The notes below the pieces were generated by a model. The model was not told the DNA's origin. It ran no database searches and worked only from the letters and a program-made list of their open reading frames with translations. The position numbers and the translations under genes were made by a program. A stretch of 64,000 bases of DNA from an uncultured Bacteroidales bacterium (GTDB lineage Bacteria > Bacteroidota > Bacteroidia > Bacteroidales > Muribaculaceae): contig CACYRK010000003.1 of assembly GCA_902776835.1 (NCBI GenBank), forward strand, positions 1 to 64,000, read 5' to 3'. Below, in pieces: positions 35,375 to 44,248 of the stretch (positions are counted from its first letter, which is position 1; each line of letters starts with the position of its first letter).

Positions 35375-36370
35375 ATGGAATTTAGGACTACCATACGGCC
35401 TGGCGAGAACAACCAGATGCTGGCACACAGCGATGCGCTGATGCTGCTGGGATCGTGCTTCAGCGACAACATCGGCGCGCGGCTGCGCGACGCGCTGATG
35501 GACGTCGACGTGAACCCCTTTGGCACCATCTACAACCCGCTGAGCCTCGACGCGGCCATCACGCGCCTGGTAACGGGCGAGCCGGTAGCGGGCATCGAGT
35601 TGTTTCAGCACAACGGCGTATGGAACAGTTACGACTTCCACTCGCGCTACTCGATGGCCGACAAGCAGGCAACGCTCGACCGCATGAACCGTCGCATTGC
35701 CGCCAGTCACGATCACCTGCTGCGATGCCGCATGGTGGTGGTGACGCTGGGAACAGCCATCGTGTATCGCCGCCGCGACACCGACCGCGTGGTGAGCAAC
35801 TGCCACAAGGTGCCGCAGCACGAGTTCTCGCGCCGCATGGCCACAGTGCCCGAGATTGTTGCCGCCCTGGACCACATCGTGGCGCAAATCGGCAGTGTCA
35901 ACAGCGAGGCACGCATCGTGTTCACCATCAGCCCCATTCGGCATATCGCCGACGGTCTCGACGTGAACTCGCTGAGCAAGGCCACGCTGCGTGTGGCAGT
36001 CGACGACGTGGTGTCGCGACACCGCGAGGTCACCGACTATTTCCCGGCCTACGAGATTATGATTGACGACCTGCGCGACTATCGCTTCTACGCCGCCGAC
36101 ATGCTTCACCCCAGCGACGTGGCAGTGGAATACATCTGGCAGATGTTCCAAGCCACCTATTGCGACGACCGCACCACACAGGCCATAGCACGCTGCGAGC
36201 GAGTGAGCAAACGCCTACAGCACAGGCCCATGAGCGCCAACAGGCAGGTGGTGGAGCGATTCCAAGCCGACACCGAAATGGTGGTGCGAAACCTGGTCAA
36301 GGAGTATCCCTACCTGCAGCCCATCGTCGACCGAATCATCGCCGGCGGTCAGCGACACAACCAACATTGA
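35375..36370 (+). CDS. GSCFA domain protein
   Basis: 331 residues. The name-giving motif appears as LLGSCFSDNIG near residue 29, followed by NPFGTIYNPLSL and later FTISPIRHIADG and ADMLHPSDVAVEYIW. GSCFA is an SGNH-hydrolase-like family (Ser in the first motif, Asp/His in the last), so hydrolysis or acyl transfer on a cell-envelope glycan is a fair guess. It lies 20 bases before murF-alr, a frequent neighbourhood in Bacteroidetes. No signal peptide seen. Confidence 0.87.
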   Translation: MEFRTTIRPGENNQMLAHSDALMLLGSCFSDNIGARLRDALMDVDVNPFGTIYNPLSLDAAITRLVTGEPVAGIELFQHNGVWNSYDFHSRYSMADKQATLDRMNRRIAASHDHLLRCRMVVVTLGTAIVYRRRDTDRVVSNCHKVPQHEFSRRMATVPEIVAALDHIVAQIGSVNSEARIVFTISPIRHIADGLDVNSLSKATLRVAVDDVVSRHREVTDYFPAYEIMIDDLRDYRFYAADMLHPSDVAVEYIWQMFQATYCDDRTTQAIARCERVSKRLQHRPMSANRQVVERFQADTEMVVRNLVKEYPYLQPIVDRIIAGGQRHNQH

Positions 36371-36389
36371 ACAATAACACATCACAGTC

Positions 36390-38879
36390 ATGAAATACTC
36401 GATTAAGGAAATTGCCAGTGTGTTGCACATCGAGAGCAACCAACTCAGCGACACCGATGCTATTGTGAGCCTGCTGCTCACCGACTCGCGCTCGCTAACC
36501 TATGCGGCCGAGACGCTGTTTTTCGCCTTGCGAACACGCAATGCCGACGGACATCAATACGTGGCGGCACTGCACGAGCAGGGAGTGCGCAACTTTGTCG
36601 TCGACTCGCTGGCCGGCATACCACGCCGGCTCGAGCGCACGGCCAATTTCCTCGTTGTTCCCGACACGCTCGAGGCTCTACAAGCCATCGCCACACACCA
36701 CCGCCGCCGCTTCGACATCCCGGTGATTGGCATCACGGGCAGCCGCGGCAAGACCACCGTGAAGGAATGGCTCTACCAACTGCTCAAGGACGACTACCAC
36801 ATCGTGCGCTCGCCGCGAAGTTACAATTCGCAAATCGGCGTGCCACTGTCGCTGTGGGACATCGACGACAAGTGCAACCTGGCCATCATCGAGGCCGGCA
36901 TCTCGACAACGGGCGAGATGGCACGCCTGCAGGCCATGATTCGCCCCACCGTGGGCATCATCACCAACATCGGCAGCGAACACAACGACGGCTTCAGTTC
37001 CATGGCCGAGAAGGCGCAAGAGAAGGCCATCATTCTCTCCAGTTGCGAGAGCATCATCTATCCGGCCGACGACCAACTGGTGACCGACACCATCAAGCCG
37101 CTGCTCGAAATCGACGTGGCGCAGCCTGTGGCCTGGTCGCGACACGACGAGGACTGTGCCGTGTGGATTGAGCGCGTGGAGCACAGCGACAAGTATTCGG
37201 TTATCACCTACCATGCCGGCGACACGCTGGGCGAGGTGGAGGTGCAACTCGTAGGCGAGCGCGACATCGAGAATGCCATCACCTGCCTGACCGTGCTCAC
37301 CCATCTGGGCTACGATGCGGCCACCATAGCAAGCCGCATGGCTACGCTGCGCCCCGTGGGCACGCGCATCAACGTGATTGAGGGTGTGAACAACTGCACC
37401 ATCATTGCCGACGGATACACCAGCGACTACAACTCGCTCACGCCGGCGCTCGACTTTATGAAGCGCCGCACCGGGTCGCTGCACAACACGCTCATCCTGA
37501 GCGACCTCATGTCGGAGGCCTACAGTGCCGACGAACTGTATATCCGCATCAGCGAACTCTTTAAGTCGAAACGCATTGGCCGTCTGCTCGGCATCGGCCC
37601 CGACTTTATGCGTTACGGCAAATATTTCTCGGAGTTGCCTCAGACGCGATTCTTCGCTTCGACCCACGAATTCATGCAGCACATGCTCCCCGGCGACTTC
37701 GACGACGAGACGGTGCTCATCAAGGGCGCGCCAGAATATGACTTCTCGCAAATCATCGACATGCTCGAGGCCAAGCGGCACCAGACGGTCGAAGAGGTCG
37801 ACCTGAACGCCCTGGCACATAACTTCAAGTTCTTCAAGTCGTTTGTCAAGCCCACCACCAAGACCATTGCCATGGTCAAGGCCAGCGGCTACGGCACCGG
37901 CTCCTACGAGGTGGCCAAGACACTGCAGGACCGAGGCGCCGACTATCTGGCGGTGGCCGTGCAAGACGAGGGCGTGGACCTGCGGCAAGCCGGCATCACC
38001 ATGCCCATCATCGTGCTCAATCCCTGCGTGGTGAACTATAAGGCGATGTTCACACACCATCTCGAGCCCGAGGTCTACAGCATCGAGGAATGCCAGCAAC
38101 TGATTCGCGAAGGCGAGAAATATGGCGTAAAGAAATTCCCCATCCACATCAAGATTGACTCGGGCATGCACCGTCTGGGCTTCACGCCGCAGCAGTTGCC
38201 CAACCTCATCGCACTGCTGTGCTCGCAAGACGTCTTGTACCCGGCGTCGGTATTCTCGCACCTCTGCGTAGCCGACGACCCCAGCCAGGACGACTACACG
38301 CACCAGCAATTTGCCACCTTCGACGCCTGTGCCGACATGCTCCAGCGGGCCTTCCAGCACCGCATCCTGCGCCACATCCTCAACACCTGCGGCATCGTGC
38401 GCTTCCCCGAGCACCAGTACGACATGGTGCGCATCGGCATCGGCCTGTACGGCATCCGCACGCTCAACGACGGCAGCGAGGACAAACTGCGCCCCGTGGC
38501 TTCGCTCTACTCGGTCATCATCTCCATCAAGGAATGGCCGGCAGGCACCACCATCGGCTACGGCCGCCGCGGCGTGCTCACGCGCGACTCGCGCATAGCC
38601 ACCGTGAGCATCGGCTATGGCGACGGCTTCGACCGCCATTACGGCAACGGCGCCACCAGCATGTGGGTGGGCGGCAAACTGTGCCCAACGGTGGGCAACG
38701 TGTGCATGGACGCTGTGATGATTGATGTCACCGACGCCGATTGCCAGATTGGCGATCATGTGGAGATTTTCGGCGAGCACATCGCCGTCGAAGACCTGGC
38801 CAAAGTGCGCGGCACCATCGGCTACGAGGTGCTCACCAGCGTCTCGCCCCGCGTCAAGCGCGTCTACTACCGCGAATAA
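36390..38879 (+). CDS. MurF ligase - alanine racemase fusion
   Basis: 829 residues in two halves. Residues 1-460 are MurF-like, with the ATP loop ITGSRGKTTVKEW (about 112-125); MurF adds D-Ala-D-Ala to UDP-MurNAc-tripeptide. Residues about 465-829 are an alanine racemase: the PLP lysine is Lys497 (IAMVKASGYGTG), with HIKIDSGMHRLGF and the second-base segment VSIGYGDGFDRHY. The fusion, supplying D-Ala and using D-Ala-D-Ala, is normal in Bacteroidetes. The MurF half has a Gly-Ser-Arg-Gly loop instead of GTNGKTT and may be weak or regulatory. Confidence 0.94.
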   Translation: MKYSIKEIASVLHIESNQLSDTDAIVSLLLTDSRSLTYAAETLFFALRTRNADGHQYVAALHEQGVRNFVVDSLAGIPRRLERTANFLVVPDTLEALQAIATHHRRRFDIPVIGITGSRGKTTVKEWLYQLLKDDYHIVRSPRSYNSQIGVPLSLWDIDDKCNLAIIEAGISTTGEMARLQAMIRPTVGIITNIGSEHNDGFSSMAEKAQEKAIILSSCESIIYPADDQLVTDTIKPLLEIDVAQPVAWSRHDEDCAVWIERVEHSDKYSVITYHAGDTLGEVEVQLVGERDIENAITCLTVLTHLGYDAATIASRMATLRPVGTRINVIEGVNNCTIIADGYTSDYNSLTPALDFMKRRTGSLHNTLILSDLMSEAYSADELYIRISELFKSKRIGRLLGIGPDFMRYGKYFSELPQTRFFASTHEFMQHMLPGDFDDETVLIKGAPEYDFSQIIDMLEAKRHQTVEEVDLNALAHNFKFFKSFVKPTTKTIAMVKASGYGTGSYEVAKTLQDRGADYLAVAVQDEGVDLRQAGITMPIIVLNPCVVNYKAMFTHHLEPEVYSIEECQQLIREGEKYGVKKFPIHIKIDSGMHRLGFTPQQLPNLIALLCSQDVLYPASVFSHLCVADDPSQDDYTHQQFATFDACADMLQRAFQHRILRHILNTCGIVRFPEHQYDMVRIGIGLYGIRTLNDGSEDKLRPVASLYSVIISIKEWPAGTTIGYGRRGVLTRDSRIATVSIGYGDGFDRHYGNGATSMWVGGKLCPTVGNVCMDAVMIDVTDADCQIGDHVEIFGEHIAVEDLAKVRGTIGYEVLTSVSPRVKRVYYRE

Positions 38880-38914
38880 TCCCGCCACCCCAAAAAAATT
38901 CTCCCCAAAGGAGT

Positions 38915-38946
38915 ATTTCGAATGCTCGAACGCTCGAACGCTCGAG
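38915..38946. repeat. TGCTCGAA 8-bp tandem repeat, short array
   Basis: TTCGAA, TGCTCGAA (38923), CGCTCGAA (38931) and CGCTCGAG (38939) in an 8-bp period after the murF-alr stop. A ten-unit array of the same motif follows the vsr stop at 55626. Confidence 0.65.
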
Positions 38947-38951
38947 TTTTT

Positions 38952-38969
38952 GCCCCGACCCTTTGGGGC
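38952..38969. terminator. Weak hairpin between converging genes
   Basis: GCCCC (38952-38956) pairs with GGGGC (38965-38969), preceded by TTTTT and followed by an A-rich run on the plus strand. A possible bidirectional terminator for murF-alr and lptE. Confidence 0.4.
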
Positions 38970-39026
38970 ATAGCAAAAGTGCCGCCATGCTGATGCATGG
39001 TGGTGCATTTTGTTGGTTTGGGAGGA

Positions 39027-39545
39027 TTACCAGTTGCCGATGGTGGAGTTGAAGATTAAGTCGCTGAGGTCGGTGCAGATTTGTTCGCACAACTGGTCCT
39101 GCACGTCGGCAAGCATCTCGCTGCTGGAGAAGTCGCGGTAGGCGCTGTAGGTTTGGTCGGTCGACAACTCCGGGTTCTTGTTGTTGATGTACTTGATGCG
39201 CACGGTGATTGTGAGGCGCGTTTGGCTGGCGTAGGCATCCTCGCCGACGGCTTGCGGCGTGAGGTTGTAGTTGGTGATTTCACCCTCCATGCGCAGGTCG
39301 CTGTTTGGCGTGTCGACCACGCGCAGTCGCGTTTGCTGCGTAATCATGTCGATCATTTTGTTCTCAAACAGTTGCTGCAGTGGCGGATACACCAGCGCGG
39401 CGCGGATGGGAAAGTCGCTGAACGAGATGGTGCGATACTGCGTGTAGTCGATCGACGCGCCATTGAGCGTGTATCGCGGGATGCACGCTTGCAGCAGCAC
39501 TATCGACCACACGGCCAGCAATATGGTAAGTCTACGCGTCAGCAT
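39027..39545 (-). CDS. lptE: LptE-family lipoprotein
   Basis: 172 residues. A lipoprotein signal with lipobox LLQAC (Cys21) precedes a domain starting IPRYTLNGASIDYTQYRTISFSDFPIRAAL, the form taken by LptE in Bacteroidetes. With LptD it inserts lipopolysaccharide into the outer leaflet of the outer membrane. It is a single gene divergent from the HTH-S24 regulator; LptD is not in the window. Confidence 0.87.
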   Translation of the reverse strand: MLTRRLTILLAVWSIVLLQACIPRYTLNGASIDYTQYRTISFSDFPIRAALVYPPLQQLFENKMIDMITQQTRLRVVDTPNSDLRMEGEITNYNLTPQAVGEDAYASQTRLTITVRIKYINNKNPELSTDQTYSAYRDFSSSEMLADVQDQLCEQICTDLSDLIFNSTIGNW

Positions 39546-39568
39546 TTCTCAGTTGCCTTTAAATCGTT

Positions 39569-39577
39569 GCAAAGTTA
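39569..39577 (-). promoter_or_regulatory. lptE promoter box TAACTTTGC
   Basis: Perfect -7 box on the minus strand 24 bases before the ATG. Confidence 0.6.
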
Positions 39578-39647
39578 CATAAAAAAAACCGACAACCCGC
39601 CTCCACACGCCCAAAAAACTTTGCACAACAAAAAAGTTGGCAAAAAT

Positions 39648-39679
39648 TTGCACAATACCATTTTTTATGGTAATTTTGC
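39648..39679 (+). promoter_or_regulatory. Promoter of the HTH-S24 regulator, with candidate operator
   Basis: TTG (39648-39650), 20-bp spacer, TAATTTTGC (39671-39679), 26 bases before the ATG. TTTGCACAA occurs at 39620 and 39647 (the latter covers the -33 TTG), and TACCAT/ATGGTA (39656-39661, 39667-39672) form an inverted repeat touching the -7 box. These are plausible sites for autorepression. Confidence 0.6.
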
Positions 39680-39704
39680 CGCTGAACCATATCAAATAGT
39701 ATCC

Positions 39705-40388
39705 ATGCAAACCGACCAAGAAATCATCAATCGCATCAAGTTCCTCATGAAGGAACTGAAATACCGGCAGGTGGAGTTTGCCAACCGTGTCGACGTTGAC
39801 CCGTCGAACCTGTCGAAGTACCTCAACGGCCGTCTGCCCATCAGCGAGGCGCTCATCAACCGCATCGTGGTGAACCTGGGCGTGAACAAGCAGTGGCTCG
39901 AAGACGGCGACGACCTGCCCTTTGCCAAAAATGCCGCCCCGGCGACGCTAAGCATGGGCGGCAACCTGAACGTGGCGCAGCCCACAGGCACGCCAGTCTA
40001 CGACATCGACGTGACGGCGGGCACGATGCCCCGCGCCAGCATGTTTACCGACGACCAGATTATCGGCCACATCGACCTGCCCGACGTGGCCAGCGCGGCG
40101 CATCGCATCGTGCGCGTCAACGGTGACTCGATGAGCCCCGTAATTCGCAACGGCGACTATGTGGCGCTGCGCGAACTCACCAACCTGCAATATATCTTCT
40201 GGGGCCAGATTTACGTGGTCCTGCTCGACGACTACCGCATGATAAAATATGTGCGGCGCAATGCCGACCCGAAGTTGGTGACGCTGCACAGCGCCAACCC
40301 CGACTACGACGACATGGACATCCTGCGCAGCGACATCCGCGACATGATGCTTGTGCAGCAAATCCTGCACCTCGACACCCGCCTGTAA
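39705..40388 (+). CDS. HTH-S24 (LexA/CI-like) transcriptional repressor
   Basis: 227 residues. Residues about 5-65 form an XRE-type helix-turn-helix (YRQVEFANRVDVDPSNLSKYLNG). Residues about 95-225 are an S24 peptidase-like domain with Ser142 (NGDSMSPVIRNGDYVAL) and Lys181 (DDYRMIKYVRR), the catalytic dyad of LexA/CI. A candidate self-cleavage site, Ala105-Gly106 (VTAGTM), lies between the two. It may be a stress- or damage-responsive repressor, possibly of itself. The ATG at 39705 is chosen because it begins the HTH and lies just after the promoter; longer upstream reading overlaps lptE antisense. No phage genes are next to it. Confidence 0.87.
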   Translation: MQTDQEIINRIKFLMKELKYRQVEFANRVDVDPSNLSKYLNGRLPISEALINRIVVNLGVNKQWLEDGDDLPFAKNAAPATLSMGGNLNVAQPTGTPVYDIDVTAGTMPRASMFTDDQIIGHIDLPDVASAAHRIVRVNGDSMSPVIRNGDYVALRELTNLQYIFWGQIYVVLLDDYRMIKYVRRNADPKLVTLHSANPDYDDMDILRSDIRDMMLVQQILHLDTRL

Positions 40389-40409
40389 ACCGCCAAATCG
40401 GTCATTAGA

Positions 40410-40918
40410 AATTTGTAGGGACGCGCCATGGCGCGTCGTGGAGTAAAAGTTGTAAATACCGGGGATTGTGCACGACGTGCCATGGCACGTCCCTACATTG
40501 TAGATGCAGCCCTTTGATGTTTCATTATGACACGCCCTCAATAAGGTTCGCACATTGGTTTTACCGGACACCAATGTGAATTTGTAGGGACGCGCCATGG
40601 CGCGTCGTGGAGTAAAGGTCGTAAATACCAGGGGATTGTGCACGACGTGCCATGGCACGTCCCTACATTGTTGATACCGCCCTTTGATGTTTCATTATGA
40701 CCCACCCTAAATAAGGTTCGCACATTGGTTTTACCATACAGCAATGTAAATTTGTAGGGACGCGCCATGGCGCGTCGTGGAGTAAGGGTCGTAAATACCT
40801 AGGGATTGTGCACGACGTGCCATGGCACGTCCCTACATTGTTGATATCATCCTTTGATGTTTCATTATGACACGCCCTCAATAAGGTTCGCACATTGGTT
40901 TTACCGGACAGCGATGAT
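40410..40918. repeat. Three tandem copies of a 169-170-bp nested palindrome unit
   Basis: Units begin at 40410, 40579 and 40749. Each unit has an 84-bp element (first copy 40414-40497) with 27-bp terminal inverted repeats differing at two positions; each arm is itself a perfect 18-bp palindrome, GACGCGCCATGGCGCGTC on the left and GACGTGCCATGGCACGTC on the right. The rest of the unit is an 81-bp spacer ending in a CACATTGG/CCAATGTG hairpin that decays in copies 2 and 3. Copies are highly similar, so the array is recent or maintained. It resembles MITE- or REP-type elements. Confidence 0.9.
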
Positions 40919-40928
40919 TCAATAACAA

Positions 40929-40970
40929 CAATAGCACCTATAGTTGCCATAAATGCTATAGGTGCTATTG
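40929..40970. terminator. Hairpin built from CTATAG motifs
   Basis: CAATAGCACCTATAG (40929-40943) is exactly complementary to 40956-40970, loop 12 bases. It lies 18 bases beyond the stop of the minus-strand receptor gene. Confidence 0.6.
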
Positions 40971-40987
40971 TGTTGTAAGGTACGCGG

Positions 40988-43969
40988 TTAGAAGCGACGT
41001 CCGGGGCCTCCGAAGCCACCACCGGGACGACCGCCACCGGGGCGTCCGCCAGGGCCGCCAGGGCCACCGTGGAAGCCGCCATACACGCCATCCTCGCGCA
41101 TCTTGGGCTGCTCACCCTTCTTGAAGGTGCTGAAGCGATAGGTGAACGTGAGCATGCCGTAGCGTGTGAGCGAGTTGTAAGCCACGTCCTCGACGTAGTT
41201 ACCCGTGACGTTGCGGCGAATGCTCTTGCGCTGACCCAGGATGTCGTAGACGCTCAGCGTGAGCGCCGCCGTCTTGCCGCGCAAGAACTGGTACGAAACC
41301 GAGCCGTTCCACAGCCACTGGTCGCTGTTGTAGCCTGCCGAGTAGCCACTGGTGGTGCTGTAATTCAGGTCGGTGCTGATCACCAGGCCGAACGGTGCCG
41401 AGTAGGTGGCGTTGAACATACCGCCATAGGTGTGGATGTCGCGCGTGGCCACGGTGTGGAGCGAGTTGCGTGTGTTCTGGTAACTGTAGCGCGGGCGCAG
41501 TTCGATGTCAAACTCGGCGTTGCGGAATGCCAAGCCAGGCATTACATTCACGAAGAACGAGCCGCTGCGGTTGTACTCGCCGTTGTTGAAACCCTTGGTG
41601 ACGCTGTAACGACCAAAGATGTTGTTGGTGAAGTACCACGTCTTGCTGGCGCCGAAGGGGAAACTCACCATGTTCATTCCCATCACGTTCCACACGCCGT
41701 TCACATTGGTGTAGGTGGTGTAGCGACCGCCGGTGTTGGGATCGTAGACTGTGGTGGAGATGATGCTGTTCTGCTCCATGTTGGCGTTGAACATCGCCAT
41801 GATGCTGCGCTGCGACTGTTGGTCGAAGTCGTTGAAGCGCACGTTGAGGCGGTGGGTGAACGTGGGCTTCAGTTCCGGATTACCTACCACCACGTTCAGC
41901 GGGTTGCTCTCGTCGGCCACGGGCTGCAACTGGGCGATGGTGGGCTGGCTGGCGCGCATACGGTAGTCGACATTGAGGTTGCGCGTCTCGGTGAACTTGT
42001 AGCGCAAGCGGGCGTAAGGAGCCGCGCTCCAAGCCCAGCGGGCATCGATGTCGCGAGCACTGTTAATCAAGTCCTTGCTGCTCGACATCGCGCTGTTAAT
42101 CGAGATACCCAAGTTCAGGTTATAGGCCTTGCGCACCTGGCGGAAGCCCACCTGGAAACTCTGGTCGAAGAAGCGGTTGCGGAAACTGTTGCTCAAGCGG
42201 TCGTTGAACAGGCGTTCCAGTTCGGGACCCAGTTCCATGGCGACGATTTCGGCCAGCAGGTTGTTGTCGTTGAGGGTGCGAGCGCCATATTTTCCGGCAA
42301 TCATGTTGCGCATGCCCTCGTCGGTCATGGCGGCCAGCAGCGGGTTATCGACCAGCGGGGCCGGCGAGATGCTGGCGCGGGTGATGTCGTACACCATCTT
42401 ATCGCTCTCGGCGTAGCGGTAGTTGCCGCGGTAGGCCACCTCGAGGAAGCGGGCGTTGGTGATGGCTCCCAGCGGCTCGGTCCACGACAGTCGGCCGGTG
42501 ACCGAGTGCGTGAGGCGGTCGTTGGTGTACACCTGGTCGATTGTCGCCAGCGAGTCGAGCAGGAAGTAGGCGTTGCGGGTGTAGGTGTTGCCGTCCTCGC
42601 TCACCTTGCTGTAACTATATCGCGTCCAAATGCTGAAACTGCGGCCCGGATGAGAGGCAAACTTGTGGTTCCACACGAAGCCCGAGCCGAATTCATAACT
42701 CTTGCCGTCGTTATTATAGTGGTTGAAACTGCGGTTCACCAGTGTGCGTGCCGCATCGCCAGCCATGGTCGAGTCGAGGCTCGAATTGGTGCTCTTGCTG
42801 AAGTTCAGCGAGAAGTTGGGGCGAATCTCGATGGTGTTGAGCGAGTCGATGTCCCACTTCAGGCGGAAGTCACCACGCAAGTTGTGACCCTTGTCGCGGG
42901 CGCGGCTGGCCGAGCCCTCGTAACTGGTGCTGTCGGCAAAGAGATATTGGCGCTCGCGTGTGGTGCGCGTGTCGCGGTCGCTGTGCGAGTACATCACGTC
43001 GCCACCCACGCGGAAGTGGTCGTCATCCTTGCTGCCCACGTTGAAGTTAAAGCCGAGGTTTTGCGACGTGGTCACGCCATTGTCGCCACCGAAGCGGCGG
43101 AAGCGGCCGTTGCCGCCGTCGGTGAACCCGAGGTTGTTGGTGTTGTTGCCACCACCCAGAATTGTGAATTGGTTGCCCTCGTGGAAGTAGTTGGCAATCA
43201 GGTTGCCGGCATAGCGGTCGTCGGTGCCATAGCCAGCGTTAACGGTGCCGAACCACCCGTTGTTCATGCCTTTTTTCACCGTCAGGTTGATCACCGTCTC
43301 GTCTTCGCCGTCGTCAACGCCGGTGAGGCGTGCCAGGTCGCTCTTGCGGTCAATCACCTGCAACTTGTTCACCATCTCGGCCGGGATGTTCTTGCTGGCC
43401 ACGGTGGGGTCGTCGGCAAAGAATTCCTTGCCGTCGATGAGGATTTTCTTCACCTCCTTGCCGTTGGCGGTGATTTTGCCGTCGGCGCTCACCTCCACAC
43501 CGGGCAGACGCTTGAGCAGATCCTCCACCACGGCGTTGGTCTGCGTCTTGTAGGTGTCGGCGTTATACTCGATGGTGTCCTCCTTGACGGTGATGGGGGT
43601 TTTCACGCCCACCACCACGGCCTCCTTGAGCATGATGGTGCTGGGCTGCATCTCAATCACGCCCAGGTTCACGTCGCGGCCGTCGCTGTCGATGGTCACG
43701 CGGCGCGTGGCGTCGTTGTAGCCCAGGTAGGTAAATTTCACCACATATTTTCCGGGCTTCACCCCCTTGATGTTGAACACACCGTTCTCGTCGGTGGTAA
43801 GGCCCTTGATGTAAGTGCTGTCCTTATTGGCTTCGAGCAATTTTACTGTGGCCTGAATCAGTTCGGTAGTGTCGACGGCATCAACCAGAATGCCGTTGAT
43901 GGTGGCATTTCGTGCCATTGCGACCATCGACGCCAGCGTCATCAGGACTAAAAATAGAATCTTTTTCAT
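40988..43969 (-). CDS. TonB-dependent receptor-like outer membrane protein
   Basis: 993 residues. Signal peptide MKKILFLVLMTLASMVAMA; a carboxypeptidase-regulatory-like beta-sandwich (about 22-105, ATINGILVDAVDTTELIQATV); a plug-like domain (about 115-240, AVVEDLLKRLPGVEVSADGKI, KKILIDGKEFFADDP); then an OMP_b-brl_3-type barrel. It lacks the SusC signature and has no SusD partner, so it is not a classical polysaccharide utilisation receptor. The end is odd: after the last strand (LTFTYRFSTFKKGE) comes about 30 residues of Gly/Pro/Arg repeat (GGPGGPGGRPGGGRPGGG) ending in Phe. Substrate unknown, perhaps metal or peptide. Confidence 0.85.
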   Translation of the reverse strand: MKKILFLVLMTLASMVAMARNATINGILVDAVDTTELIQATVKLLEANKDSTYIKGLTTDENGVFNIKGVKPGKYVVKFTYLGYNDATRRVTIDSDGRDVNLGVIEMQPSTIMLKEAVVVGVKTPITVKEDTIEYNADTYKTQTNAVVEDLLKRLPGVEVSADGKITANGKEVKKILIDGKEFFADDPTVASKNIPAEMVNKLQVIDRKSDLARLTGVDDGEDETVINLTVKKGMNNGWFGTVNAGYGTDDRYAGNLIANYFHEGNQFTILGGGNNTNNLGFTDGGNGRFRRFGGDNGVTTSQNLGFNFNVGSKDDDHFRVGGDVMYSHSDRDTRTTRERQYLFADSTSYEGSASRARDKGHNLRGDFRLKWDIDSLNTIEIRPNFSLNFSKSTNSSLDSTMAGDAARTLVNRSFNHYNNDGKSYEFGSGFVWNHKFASHPGRSFSIWTRYSYSKVSEDGNTYTRNAYFLLDSLATIDQVYTNDRLTHSVTGRLSWTEPLGAITNARFLEVAYRGNYRYAESDKMVYDITRASISPAPLVDNPLLAAMTDEGMRNMIAGKYGARTLNDNNLLAEIVAMELGPELERLFNDRLSNSFRNRFFDQSFQVGFRQVRKAYNLNLGISINSAMSSSKDLINSARDIDARWAWSAAPYARLRYKFTETRNLNVDYRMRASQPTIAQLQPVADESNPLNVVVGNPELKPTFTHRLNVRFNDFDQQSQRSIMAMFNANMEQNSIISTTVYDPNTGGRYTTYTNVNGVWNVMGMNMVSFPFGASKTWYFTNNIFGRYSVTKGFNNGEYNRSGSFFVNVMPGLAFRNAEFDIELRPRYSYQNTRNSLHTVATRDIHTYGGMFNATYSAPFGLVISTDLNYSTTSGYSAGYNSDQWLWNGSVSYQFLRGKTAALTLSVYDILGQRKSIRRNVTGNYVEDVAYNSLTRYGMLTFTYRFSTFKKGEQPKMREDGVYGGFHGGPGGPGGRPGGGRPGGGFGGPGRRF

Positions 43970-44009
43970 TTTATATTTGATGTTTTGATATTTCACTACT
44001 TTTCAACGT

Positions 44010-44041
44010 GCAAAATTACTCCATTAGGCGCAATAGGCCAA
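44010..44041 (-). promoter_or_regulatory. Promoter of the TonB receptor gene
   Basis: Minus strand TTG (44041-44039), 20-bp spacer, TAATTTTGC (44018-44010), about 40 bases before the ATG. Confidence 0.7.
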
Positions 44042-44160
44042 AAAAGATAGACCACGGCCATGATTTTGTCGACAAATCAGCCCACATCGCCCCCTTTTTT
44101 CACCCTCTTACCCCCTTCTCAAGCCCTATGATTATTCGTGCACAGTTCGCAGTATTTTTC

Positions 44161-44192
44161 TTGCAAAACCCATTTCTTTTTGCTATCTTTGC
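44161..44192 (+). promoter_or_regulatory. Promoter of the 1564-residue secreted protein gene
   Basis: TTG (44161-44163), 20-bp spacer, TATCTTTGC (44184-44192), with a 56-base leader to the ATG. Confidence 0.7.
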
Positions 44193-44248
44193 ACGTTGAA
44201 CACTGAAATGACTTTTTATAACATAATTATTAACCAAAACTATTCATT

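Larger units (their letters stand above)
40389..40987. other. Repeat-filled spacer
   Basis: This 600-base gap holds no gene. It is nearly all a three-unit tandem repeat (40410-40918) and a terminator hairpin (40929-40970). Open frames that run through the repeat are products of its palindromes. Confidence 0.8.

Noticed and set aside
36678..39008. 776-codon open frame antisense to murF-alr
   Set aside because: Mirror of GC-rich codon bias: Ala/Val/His-rich, no motif, and the plus strand encodes an unmistakable enzyme.
40538..40768. 76-codon minus-strand frame through the 170-bp repeats
   Set aside because: It is a translation of the tandem palindromes and repeats its own sequence; not a gene.
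40410..40918. Possible CRISPR array
   Set aside because: The units are 170 bp, nearly identical throughout including the spacer part, and only three; no cas genes.
41069..43951. 960-codon open frame antisense to the TonB receptor
   Set aside because: Repetitive Val/Ala/His composition without signal or domain; the minus strand gene has full receptor architecture.
40988..43969. SusC of a polysaccharide utilisation locus
   Set aside because: No SusD gene adjacent and the domain pattern is of the OMP_b-brl type.
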